The translations under genes and the position numbers were made by a program. Shown here piece by piece: positions 1 to 7,210 of a DNA stretch of 10,441 nucleotides. The stretch is from positions 1 to 10,441 of the forward strand of contig SCQA01000126.1 of NCBI GenBank assembly GCA_004298725.1, read 5' to 3'. The stretch is from a bacterium. Its GTDB lineage: Bacteria > Desulfobacterota > GWC2-55-46. The notes under the pieces were generated by a model that saw nothing but the letters and a program-made list of their open reading frames with translations, did not search any database and was not told where the DNA came from. Position 1 is the first letter of the stretch; every line of letters starts with the position of its first letter.

Positions 1-1
1 A

Positions 2-1666
2 ACCGCTAAAACTCCAGCCTCAAACCTGCCGGAGATTGTTGACGAACCGGAAACAACGTATTCAGGAACAAAAATCACGCCGATAACATACGGCCTGCCA
101 AAAGAAATAGACTCCATGTGCCCCGAGTGCATGGAAATAATAAAAGCAACCCTTTACCCTGAAAACGGCAAAGTCTGGATACGCAAGACATGCGCCGAGC
201 ACGGAGAATTCAAAGACGTATTCTACGGAGACGTTGACCTCTATTACCGGTGCGAAAACTTATGGTTCGGAGACGGACGCGGCATAGAAGACCCGCCCAT
301 AAAAAAAGCCACCGTATGCCCGTCGCAGTGCGGGCTGTGCAATATGCACATGAGCCACAGCGGACTGCCAATCATAGACCTCACCAACAGGTGCAACCTC
401 ACCTGCCCTGTTTGCTTTGCCAACGCCAACGCCGCAGGCTACCTCTACGAGCCTTCGTTTGACGACGTTGTGCATATGTTAGAGACGATAGCTAACCAGA
501 AACCGGTAAAAGGAGACCGCGTTCAATTCTCCGGCGGAGAACCTACTGTAAGGCCGGACTTTCTTGACATCGTGAGAAAAGCGCGCGCCATGGGCTTTGA
601 ATACGTTCAGGTTAATACCAACGGCATAAAAATGGCCGAACCGGAGTTCGCCCATGCCGCCGCAGAGGCCGGCGTTGACACCCTCTACCTGCAATTTGAC
701 GGCATAAGCGACGACATCTACCAAAAAACGCGCTCAAAACCGCTGTTAGACCATAAACTTCAGACTATTAAAAACTGCCGCAAAGAACGCATTGGCATAG
801 TCCTCGTGGCTACGCTGATAAAAAGCTTTAACGACCACCAGGTGGGCGACATAGTAAAATTCGCGGCCAAGAATAACGACGTCATAAGCGGCATAGCCTT
901 TCAACCCGTATCTTTCGTAGGCAGGTTCAGCCAGAGCCACAGGCTTGAAAGAAGATATACTCTTGCCGACCTCGCCCTTGACATTGAAAAACAGACCGGC
1001 TATATGCAGGCTATGAGGGACTGGTTCCCCATAGGTTGCACGTCCGCCATATCAAAGCTCGCCACGGCGCTCAGCGGAAAACCCGCCTACACGCTTACCC
1101 TTCACCCGCACTGCTCGCAGGGAGCGTATTTTTACATAGGAGAAGACGGCGAAGTAAAGCCTGTAAGCGAATTCCTCGACATGGAGCCGTTTTTAAAAGA
1201 CCTGATAAACCTCTCAAGGACTGTAAAACCGTCAAGTTTCGGACTGCTTTCAAAGGTAAAGATTCTTTACAACCTCAAAAAACACTTTAAGCAGGACAAA
1301 GCCCCAAAAGGGCTTACGTTCAAAAAATTTCTTGAAAGCCTTGAAGGCTTTCAGGAAAGGAGCATGAGAAAGAGCCAGATTGACCCTGCCACCGGAAAAG
1401 AGCGTTTCTACAACGACTTTTTTATAGCTGGCATGCACTTCATGGACGGCTACAACTTCAGCGTAGAGCGCGTAATGAGGTGCGTAATCCACTACCCTGA
1501 TCCCAAAGGGCATCTATACCCGTTTTGCGCTTATAACGGCGCGCCGGTTTACAGAAAACGCGTTGAGAGCAAATTTAAACTATCCCACGAAGCGCTTAAA
1601 GAAAAAATTATCAACGAAGGCAGGCCAAAGGAACTTGAATCAATAGCAAGAAAGATGGGGATATAG
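2..1666 (+). CDS. Tes/MJ0619-like radical SAM enzyme (5'-truncated)
   Basis: Radical SAM enzyme, seen from its 5' truncation to the stop; 554 residues are visible. Numbering from the first visible codon, it has a CPxC pair (C40, C43) followed by C64 in a C-x2-HGEF context. A CX3CX2C cluster lies at C106/C110/C113, the radical SAM CX3CX2C at C131/C135/C138, and a GGEP SAM-binding motif near 178-181. Further cysteines near the C-terminus lie in a CVIHY...PFCAYN context. This layout matches COG1964: archaeal tetraether lipid synthase (Tes) and MJ0619, where the N-terminal cysteines bind a rubredoxin-like iron and extra cysteines hold auxiliary 4Fe-4S clusters. Tes joins lipid tails by C-C coupling; MJ0619 was proposed to methylate a pterin precursor. 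The ATG at 116 is not the start: it falls just before the CPxC pair, and conserved-looking sequence (GLPKEIDS) precedes it in an open frame reaching the window edge. Family is confident; substrate is not. Confidence 0.85.
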   Translation, partial: TAKTPASNLPEIVDEPETTYSGTKITPITYGLPKEIDSMCPECMEIIKATLYPENGKVWIRKTCAEHGEFKDVFYGDVDLYYRCENLWFGDGRGIEDPPIKKATVCPSQCGLCNMHMSHSGLPIIDLTNRCNLTCPVCFANANAAGYLYEPSFDDVVHMLETIANQKPVKGDRVQFSGGEPTVRPDFLDIVRKARAMGFEYVQVNTNGIKMAEPEFAHAAAEAGVDTLYLQFDGISDDIYQKTRSKPLLDHKLQTIKNCRKERIGIVLVATLIKSFNDHQVGDIVKFAAKNNDVISGIAFQPVSFVGRFSQSHRLERRYTLADLALDIEKQTGYMQAMRDWFPIGCTSAISKLATALSGKPAYTLTLHPHCSQGAYFYIGEDGEVKPVSEFLDMEPFLKDLINLSRTVKPSSFGLLSKVKILYNLKKHFKQDKAPKGLTFKKFLESLEGFQERSMRKSQIDPATGKERFYNDFFIAGMHFMDGYNFSVERVMRCVIHYPDPKGHLYPFCAYNGAPVYRKRVESKFKLSHEALKEKIINEGRPKELESIARKMGI

Positions 1667-1673
1667 AAAGACT

Positions 1674-1759
1674 GTGGTTAGGGGTTAGCGTACGGTGGAT
1701 AACAACTTATGGCTGATTAAATCCTAAGCACTCGTCACCGCCCGCTATCCTCTAACCAC
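1674..1759. repeat. Imperfect 24-position inverted repeat
   Basis: The arms 1674-1697 and 1736-1759 are inverted copies, separated by 38 bases. Of 24 positions, 20 are Watson-Crick pairs, one is a G-T wobble and three are mismatches. The left arm also contains the short internal repeat GGTTAGGGGTTAG. It begins 7 bases after the stop of the Tes-like gene and ends just before a likely terminator. No T-tract follows the right arm, so it is not itself an intrinsic terminator. It could be a dispersed intergenic palindrome, a MITE-like remnant, or an mRNA 3'-end stabiliser; the copy number in the genome cannot be seen here. Confidence 0.6.
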
Positions 1760-1761
1760 CA

Positions 1762-1787
1762 AGCGCTGTTTTATAAACAGGGCTTTT
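1762..1787 (+). terminator. Probable intrinsic terminator of the Tes-like gene
   Basis: A 10-position stem (1762-1771 with 1775-1784, one G-G mismatch) has a 3-base TAT loop and runs into TTTT at 1784-1787. It lies about 95 bases after the stop codon at 1666. The T-tract is short, so termination may be incomplete. It separates the first gene from the promoter that starts 4 bases later. Confidence 0.55.
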
Positions 1788-1790
1788 AAC

Positions 1791-1819
1791 TTGACACTTA
1801 CCAGCCAACAGGGTATTAT
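1791..1819 (+). promoter_or_regulatory. Sigma-70 promoter for the 1847-7480 gene run
   Basis: A perfect -35 hexamer TTGACA (1791-1796), a 17-base spacer and TATTAT (1814-1819, five of six matches to TATAAT) make this the best housekeeping promoter in the window. Transcription should start near 1826, giving a leader of about 20 bases. The leader carries AAGGA (1836-1840), six bases before the ATG at 1847. There is no room for a structured riboswitch between start site and gene. Confidence 0.8.
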
Positions 1820-1846
1820 GTGCGTTACTACTTATAAGGACAGGTT

Positions 1847-3340
1847 ATGAAAAAAATTGTATTCATCGAACCAAAACCTTCGGATTTACACGTATTTACA
1901 AGAATGGCGCTACCGCGCCTCGGCACTGTTTTGCTTGGCACGATACTTAAAAATCACGGTTATACCGTTAAAAGCTACGTAGAAAACGTATCAGAGCTTG
2001 ACCTGGCGGACGTTCTTACCGCTGATGCCGTCGGCATATCAACCATCACTTCAACCGCGAAACGCTCATACGAAATAGCAAAACTTTTAAGAAAAACCGG
2101 AATACCGGTCTTTATCGGCGGGCCGCATGCCACCTTCTTGCCGGACGAAGCTTTGGAATCATGCGACTACGTCATCAGGGGCGAAGCCGACGACTGCATA
2201 GTTGACTTCATAAAGGCGCTTGAAACAGGCAAAGGCTTTGAATACGTCGCCGGGCTTTCTTACAGAGACTCAAACGGCATCGTGACGCACAACAAATCAA
2301 CGGCAACCTGCAAAGACGTTGACAAACTCCCCTGCCCGGACTTCACGCTTATAAGCGGACTTGAACAACACGGAAGTAAAAAATTCTCCATAACCCCTAT
2401 TATGACGTCCAGGGGTTGTCCGTTTGACTGTAGTTTTTGCTCGGTTACGGGCATGTTCGGCCAGAAGTACAGGTTCAGAAGCAAAGAACACGTCATGGAA
2501 GAGCTTATAGCCAATAAAAACAGCGGCAGTAATTGGGTCTTTTTTTACGACGACAACTTTATAGCCCACAAAAACAGAACCAAAGAACTGCTTCACACAA
2601 TGATAAACAGCAAGGTTACGCCGAACTGGACCGCGCAGGTGCGGGTGGAAGTGGCCAAGGACCAAGAACTTTTAGACCTTATGAAAAAGTCCGGTTGCCA
2701 CACCGTTTACATCGGCTTTGAATCCATAAATCCGGAAACTCTTAAGCTGTACAACAAAAAACAATCCATTGAAGACATCGAAAGCTGTATTAAAATTCTC
2801 CACAAGAACGGCATACGGATACACGGCATGTTCGTTTTCGGCTCTGACATGGACACAACCGACACTATCCAGGAAACAGTCCGGTTCGCAAAGAGAAACG
2901 ACCTTGAGTCCGTGCAATTTCTCATACTGACGCCGCTACCGGGCACAAAATGCTACCGCGATCTTGAGTCTGAAAATAGAATTATAAGCAAAGACTGGTC
3001 CCTCTACGACGCGCATCACGTGGTATTCGAACCTAAACTGATGACGTACTACCAGCTTCAGTCCGAAATGTTGCGGGCCACGAAAAACTTCTACACCATA
3101 GGGCAAATAGTAAAGAGGGCGGCGCGTTTCGACCTCTTTAACGTAGCGCTGAAGACATACGGCAGAAACATGACAAGAACATGGGAAAAGAAGAACCAAT
3201 ACTTCATAGATTACACAAAAACGCTTACCGAGGCCGGCAAGACCATCGAGCTTGCGGCAAAAAAGACCGCCGAAGACATCAAGGAAAAATTCAAACAGCT
3301 TGAACTCGCCGGAGCGGTTCCTCATCTTAAAACCCATTAA
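1847..3340 (+). CDS. Cobalamin-binding-type radical SAM protein, substrate unknown
   Basis: Protein of 497 residues with the architecture of COG1032 (B12-binding domain plus radical SAM). Residues about 1-150 form a Rossmann-like B12-binding region, with IGGPHATFLPDEAL at 90-103 and the GE of VIRGEAD at 112-113, both typical of this class. The radical SAM cysteines C191/C195/C198 form CPFDCSFC. The barrel follows, with FYDDNF (233-238) and YIGFES (288-293), and then the LTPLPGT motif (361-367). The C-terminal part (about 380-497) has no recognised domain and ends in a charged, probably helical stretch. As in many relatives, no DxHxxG cobalamin-ligand motif is visible. Family members include methyltransferases, BchE and hopanoid enzymes such as HpnP, but nothing here identifies the substrate. 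The start is supported by AAGGA six bases upstream and the promoter at 1791. It leads a run with the lytic transglycosylase gene 28 bases downstream. Confidence 0.85.
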   Translation: MKKIVFIEPKPSDLHVFTRMALPRLGTVLLGTILKNHGYTVKSYVENVSELDLADVLTADAVGISTITSTAKRSYEIAKLLRKTGIPVFIGGPHATFLPDEALESCDYVIRGEADDCIVDFIKALETGKGFEYVAGLSYRDSNGIVTHNKSTATCKDVDKLPCPDFTLISGLEQHGSKKFSITPIMTSRGCPFDCSFCSVTGMFGQKYRFRSKEHVMEELIANKNSGSNWVFFYDDNFIAHKNRTKELLHTMINSKVTPNWTAQVRVEVAKDQELLDLMKKSGCHTVYIGFESINPETLKLYNKKQSIEDIESCIKILHKNGIRIHGMFVFGSDMDTTDTIQETVRFAKRNDLESVQFLILTPLPGTKCYRDLESENRIISKDWSLYDAHHVVFEPKLMTYYQLQSEMLRATKNFYTIGQIVKRAARFDLFNVALKTYGRNMTRTWEKKNQYFIDYTKTLTEAGKTIELAAKKTAEDIKEKFKQLELAGAVPHLKTH

Positions 3341-3345
3341 AACCG

Positions 3346-3364
3346 GCCTCGCGCGACAAGAGGC
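3346..3364 (+). promoter_or_regulatory. Shine-Dalgarno of the MltD gene inside a small hairpin
   Basis: AAGAGG (3358-3363) sits five bases before the ATG at 3369 and favours that start over in-frame upstream codons lying inside the previous gene. GCCTC (3346-3350) can pair with GAGGC (3360-3364) across a 9-base loop, which would partly mask the site. The upstream gene stops at 3340, so a ribosome ending there could open the stem, giving translational coupling. The stem is only 5 bp, so this is suggestive. Confidence 0.4.
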
Positions 3365-3368
3365 GCTT

Positions 3369-4802
3369 ATGCTCAAACCCTTATTAAAAGCACAATACCG
3401 CCTTGCGGCGCTCATGCTCCTTCCACTGTTCTTTGCGTCCGGCAATTTTGCCTATGGCGACGGCGCGTCCGCAAGCGATGAAACAATCGTTGCCGCCATA
3501 GAACCGGAAACAACGGAAATATCGAAGGATGCCCGCGACAACGCTCTTTCATACCCCCCTACTTTAAAAGACCTTACCGGCATATACGGCGACATCTGGC
3601 TTAAAGGCGGCGTTGGCATTACAAACACTCCGGCCTTAACAGACGGCTCCGCCACTGAAGACACAAGTAGCGACGGCTCCGACGACCCTGACGATGACGG
3701 CGACGCCACGGATGCCGATCAGGCAACCGCTGATAACGACGGACTTGACGACGACCAACTTCCTGACGTGCCCATAGTGGTAAACAGGCAGGTAGAAGCG
3801 TACATAGCTTACTTCCAGACACGCGGCAAAAAGCACTTTGAGAAATGGCTCTCCCGAAGCAATACGTACATGGAACTAATAACCGGCATACTCAGCTCTG
3901 AGGGCGTGCCTGAAGACCTTTTCTACATAGCGTTTATTGAGAGCGGGCTTTCTCCGGTAGCCAAATCAAGGGCGCGCGCCGTAGGCATATGGCAGTTTAT
4001 TAAAGGCACGGCAAAAATATACGGCCTCCGGGTTGATTGGTGGATAGACGAAAGAAGAGACCCTGAAAAATCAACAAGAGCCGCGGCCAGATACTTTAAA
4101 AACCTCTACGACATATTCGGCTCGTGGTACCTTGCCGCGGCAGGCTACAACGCCGGAGAAGGGCGCATACTTCGCGCGATAAAACGCTCAAACAGCGACG
4201 ATTTCTGGGTAATAACCGCGAACACCAAAATCAGCAAAAAAGACAGAAAAAACCGCAAAAAAGCACTGAAGAAAGAAACGCGCGACTACGTGCCAAAGTA
4301 CCTTGCGGCCATGATGATAGCCAAAAACCCGGCGTCATACGGCTTTGAAGCGCAAATGGAAGCTACCGCGCTAAACTACGACAAAGTCAAGGTTTCGACG
4401 GCGACCGACCTGCACATCGTGGCCGATGCCGCAGGCACTACGGTTGAAGAAATTAAACGCCTTAATCCGGAGCTTCTTCACTGGTTTACACCGCCCAACT
4501 ACCCGAACTATGAATTAAAGGTACCAACCGGCACGGCGCTTCAATTCGCCGAAAACATGGAAAAAGTTCCCGCGCCAAAACGCGTGAAATTTCTTGAACA
4601 CAAGATAAAACGCGGCGACTCAATCGGCAAAATAGCCAAAAGATACGGCGTAGGCGTAAAGCCCATACTCTATTTGAATAATCTCAAAAACACCAAATCC
4701 ATACGTCCCGGCACGGTAATAATAGTACCTGTAAGAGCGGCTGATAACGGCAAAAACCCGTCAACGTCCACCGCCGTAACGCACATGAACCTAAACGGTT
4801 AA
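3369..4802 (+). CDS. mltD: MltD-like lytic transglycosylase with C-terminal LysM
   Basis: Exported murein hydrolase of 477 residues that cleaves the MurNAc-GlcNAc bond with 1,6-anhydro ring formation. Residues 1-30 form a signal peptide: basic start, hydrophobic LAALMLLPLFF, then small residues before a likely cleavage near 30. No lipobox cysteine is seen. An Asp-rich linker spans about 99-133. The SLT domain (about 165-275) has the catalytic Glu E191 in IESGLSP, GIWQF at 206-210 and YNAGEGR at 260-266, all intact. A Lys-rich stretch (288-302) precedes ETRDYVPKYLAA, which is typical of MltD. A degenerate LysM-like region lies near 345-390 and a good LysM near 409-455, for binding peptidoglycan. 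The ATG at 3369 is chosen because it gives a clean signal peptide and has AAGAGG upstream; a longer reading from 3252 would overlap the previous gene and bury the signal peptide. MoeA begins six bases after the stop. Confidence 0.88.
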   Translation: MLKPLLKAQYRLAALMLLPLFFASGNFAYGDGASASDETIVAAIEPETTEISKDARDNALSYPPTLKDLTGIYGDIWLKGGVGITNTPALTDGSATEDTSSDGSDDPDDDGDATDADQATADNDGLDDDQLPDVPIVVNRQVEAYIAYFQTRGKKHFEKWLSRSNTYMELITGILSSEGVPEDLFYIAFIESGLSPVAKSRARAVGIWQFIKGTAKIYGLRVDWWIDERRDPEKSTRAAARYFKNLYDIFGSWYLAAAGYNAGEGRILRAIKRSNSDDFWVITANTKISKKDRKNRKKALKKETRDYVPKYLAAMMIAKNPASYGFEAQMEATALNYDKVKVSTATDLHIVADAAGTTVEEIKRLNPELLHWFTPPNYPNYELKVPTGTALQFAENMEKVPAPKRVKFLEHKIKRGDSIGKIAKRYGVGVKPILYLNNLKNTKSIRPGTVIIVPVRAADNGKNPSTSTAVTHMNLNG

Positions 4803-4808
4803 ACTCGA

Positions 4809-6050
4809 ATGATACCAGTACAAGACGCCCTCGAAATAATCCTTAAAGAAATTAAACCCCTTGGAACCGAAACCGTCGGCATACTCGACGCCCTTGGCAG
4901 GGTCATATCCGAAGACGTCTTTGCAAAGCGGCCAAACCCGCCGTGGGACAACTCCGCAATGGACGGCTACGCCCTTCATACGGCCGACATTGCCGGCGCC
5001 GGCAAGGAAAACCCCGCTACGCTGACGGTCATATACGACCTTCCGGCCGGGCAGGTTCCCAAAGCCGTTGTAGCAAGAGGCCAAGCTGTACGCATAATGA
5101 CGGGCGCGCCGGTGCCTGACGGCGCCGACGCCGTTGTCATGGTAGAGGCCACCAAGAGCCCGGAAGCAGGCAAAGTTAAAATATTCGCGTCCGCAAGAGC
5201 CGGCGAGAACATCAGAAAATGCGGCGAAGACTTCAAACAAAACGATACGGTAATAACCAAAGGCTCCGTCATAAGGCCCGCTGAAATAAGCATGCTCGCA
5301 ACAATAGGCTGTCCTCTCGTCAGCGTGTTTAAAAGGCCGGTTGTCTCGGTTTTGTCAACAGGAGACGAGCTCGTTGACATAAATGAAGTGCCCGGAAAAG
5401 GCAAAATAACCAACTCCAACGGCTACGCCCTATCGGCTCTGGTTAGCGAGGCAGGGGCGAAGTTCATTCGTCTCGGCATAGCAAAAGACACTAAAGAAGA
5501 CCTCACCGCTAAACTTAAAGAAGCAATAAACGCCGACGCCATTATAACCTCCGGCGGCGTTTCAGTGGGCGATTACGACTTTGTAAAAGACGTGCTGAAG
5601 GGGCTTGGCTCCGACATGATATTCTGGAAGGTCGCTTTAAAACCCGGCAAACCGCTTGCATTCGGAGTCATACAGGGCAAACCTGCATTCGGGCTTCCCG
5701 GCAACCCCATATCGTCAATGGTGGCTTTTGAGCAGTTTGTAAGGCCATCTCTTTTAAAGATGTCCGGCAGAAACGACATATTCAGGCAGTGTATCAGCGC
5801 GTCGCTTGACAAAGACATTAAAGTAAAACCGGGGCGCATGACATTTCTTCGCGCTGAATTAACCTCAACCGATGGCGGCTTTATTGCGACTGCGCTTGAC
5901 GGGCAGGGTTCCGGAGTTATATCCACCATGGTCAGAGCTAATTCTTACATAATAATTCCGGCTGACTCAGAAGGGTTTAAAAAAGGCGCTATCGTCAAAT
6001 GCCAGCCATTTGACTCGTCCGTACTCTCCGGCACAAACACGTCATACTGA
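4809..6050 (+). CDS. moeA: Molybdopterin molybdenumtransferase MoeA
   Basis: Cytoplasmic enzyme of molybdenum cofactor synthesis that inserts molybdate into adenylylated molybdopterin, releasing AMP. Its 413 residues match the usual family length. Recognisable motifs are NSAMDGYA (48-55, with the conserved Asp at 52), IMTGAPVPDGADAVVM (96-111), GENIRKCGED (132-141), LSTGDEL (182-188), TSGGVSVGDYD (247-257, active-site Asp 255) and LKPGKP...GLPGNP (277-300). The domain IV beta-barrel fills the C-terminus. All expected catalytic positions are present. It begins six bases after the MltD stop with no good Shine-Dalgarno, so it is probably translated by coupling. No other molybdenum cofactor gene lies in the window, so its place here does not reveal which molybdoenzyme it serves. 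Confidence 0.95.
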   Translation: MIPVQDALEIILKEIKPLGTETVGILDALGRVISEDVFAKRPNPPWDNSAMDGYALHTADIAGAGKENPATLTVIYDLPAGQVPKAVVARGQAVRIMTGAPVPDGADAVVMVEATKSPEAGKVKIFASARAGENIRKCGEDFKQNDTVITKGSVIRPAEISMLATIGCPLVSVFKRPVVSVLSTGDELVDINEVPGKGKITNSNGYALSALVSEAGAKFIRLGIAKDTKEDLTAKLKEAINADAIITSGGVSVGDYDFVKDVLKGLGSDMIFWKVALKPGKPLAFGVIQGKPAFGLPGNPISSMVAFEQFVRPSLLKMSGRNDIFRQCISASLDKDIKVKPGRMTFLRAELTSTDGGFIATALDGQGSGVISTMVRANSYIIIPADSEGFKKGAIVKCQPFDSSVLSGTNTSY

Positions 6051-6109
6051 CATAAATCATACCCGGCGTAGCGCTAAAAACTTATACTATAAAGGGAGAA
6101 ACAGTAAAT

Positions 6110-7147
6110 ATGTTCAAAACCGTCGAATGGAAAAATAACGCCGTGGTGCTTATAGACCAAACTGTTTTACCGGATAAAGAAGTATACAAAACATACCGCG
6201 ACTATAAAAGCGTGGCCGAAGCAATAAAGAAAATGGTCGTAAGGGGCGCGCCGGCCATAGGCGTTACCGGCGCTTTCGGCGTGGCGCTTGGCGCTCTTAA
6301 AATAAAAACTAACGACTCTAAAAAATTCAGAAAGGAATTCGGCGTTATAGCGAGGCACATAGCCTCGGCAAGGCCGACTGCCGTAAACCTCTGTTGGGGC
6401 GTCGAGCGCATGACAAAAATAGCCGACGAAAACTGCGATTCAAGCGTGCCGGAGCTTAAAAAACTGCTTATTGAAGAGGCAAGAAAGATTCACGCCGAGG
6501 ATATTGAAATAAATAAACGCATGGGCAAGCACGGCGGCGCGCTTCTCAAAAACAACTCAACCGTGCTTACGCACTGCAACGCCGGCGCGCTGGCCACGGC
6601 CGGTTACGGAACCGCCCTCGGCGTAATACGCGGCGCCATAGAGGCCGGGAAAAAAATATCCGTATTCGCCGATGAAACAAGGCCGTTTTTGCAAGGCGCG
6701 AGACTTACCGCGTGGGAGCTTAAAAAAGACAACATTGACGTAACTCTTATAACCGACAACATGGCCGGCCACATAATGAAAAAAGGCCATATAGACGCGG
6801 TTGTGGTCGGGGCGGACAGAATAGCCTCAAACGGCGACACGGCAAACAAGATAGGCACTTACACCGTAGCCCTGCTTGCTAAAGAACATAAAATACCTTT
6901 TTACGTGGCGGCCCCGCTTTCAACGATTGACATGCGGATACAAAACGGCGAACAAATACCCATTGAAGAACGCGACTCAAAAGAGGTTACTCATCTTAAA
7001 GGAAAACAGATTGCTCCGGCTGGCGTAAAGGTTAAGAACCCGGCATTCGACGTGACGCCAAACAAGCTGATAACCGGCATAATAACCGAAAAAGGCGTAG
7101 TAAGAAGGCCGTTTAAAGCAGGCCTTAAAGCGCTCTTTAAAAAATAA
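6110..7147 (+). CDS. mtnA: S-methyl-5-thioribose-1-phosphate isomerase MtnA
   Basis: Isomerase of the methionine salvage pathway, converting methylthioribose-1-phosphate to methylthioribulose-1-phosphate; it belongs to the eIF2B alpha-like fold. At 345 residues it is full length. Diagnostic motifs are VVRGAPAIGVTGAFG (43-57), THCNAGALATAGYGTA (154-169) with catalytic Cys156, ADETRPFLQGARLTAWEL (187-204), and VVVGADRIASNGDTANKIGT (231-250) with catalytic Asp236. C156 and D236 correspond to the known Cys160/Asp240 pair of the Bacillus subtilis enzyme. Its GGGAG (6094-6098) lies 11 bases before the ATG, a long but usable spacing. It follows MoeA by 59 bases with no clear terminator or promoter between them, so co-transcription is likely. 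No other methionine-salvage gene is nearby. MtnA enzymes can also act on 5-deoxyribose-1-phosphate in the 5'-deoxyadenosine salvage (DHAP shunt), an alternative role here. Confidence 0.93.
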   Translation: MFKTVEWKNNAVVLIDQTVLPDKEVYKTYRDYKSVAEAIKKMVVRGAPAIGVTGAFGVALGALKIKTNDSKKFRKEFGVIARHIASARPTAVNLCWGVERMTKIADENCDSSVPELKKLLIEEARKIHAEDIEINKRMGKHGGALLKNNSTVLTHCNAGALATAGYGTALGVIRGAIEAGKKISVFADETRPFLQGARLTAWELKKDNIDVTLITDNMAGHIMKKGHIDAVVVGADRIASNGDTANKIGTYTVALLAKEHKIPFYVAAPLSTIDMRIQNGEQIPIEERDSKEVTHLKGKQIAPAGVKVKNPAFDVTPNKLITGIITEKGVVRRPFKAGLKALFKK

Positions 7148-7154
7148 AAAAATC

Positions 7155-7191
7155 GCCGCGCGGCAGGTGTTATTATCGCCTGCCGTGCGGC
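7155..7191 (-). terminator. Strong hairpin with T-tract on the minus strand
   Basis: A 15-bp stem (7155-7169 with 7177-7191, including two G-T wobbles) has a 7-base loop. Read on the minus strand, the stem is followed by a long T-rich tract (complement of the A-rich bases 7141-7153), which makes a textbook intrinsic terminator for leftward transcription. On the plus strand no T-tract follows, so rightward transcripts from mtnA would mostly pass through into the small membrane protein gene. There the hairpin would end seven bases before the AGGAAG ribosome site at 7198-7203. Confidence 0.65.
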
Positions 7192-7210
7192 ACCCACAGG
7201 AAGTAATAAT

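Noticed and set aside
116..118. ATG at 116 as the start of the Tes-like gene
   Set aside because: The frame is open to the window edge, the ATG sits immediately before the CPxC pair, and family-like sequence precedes it.
1935..1950. TTGGCACGATACTTAA as a sigma-54 promoter
   Set aside because: The GG half matches but the required GC of the -12 element is absent, and it lies inside the radical SAM gene.
3252..3368. Longer N-terminal start for the lytic transglycosylase at 3252
   Set aside because: It overlaps the preceding gene by 89 bases and would bury a clean signal peptide. The ATG at 3369 has AAGAGG five bases upstream.
43..3512. A shared 15-mer GAACCGGAAACAACG near 45 and near 3500
   Set aside because: Both copies encode EPETT in two unrelated proteins, and flanking sequence does not match; likely coincidence.
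6083..6088. TATACT upstream of mtnA as a -10 element
   Set aside because: The hexamer at the proper 17-base spacing (6060-6065) has no -35 likeness; the gene is better explained as part of the upstream run.
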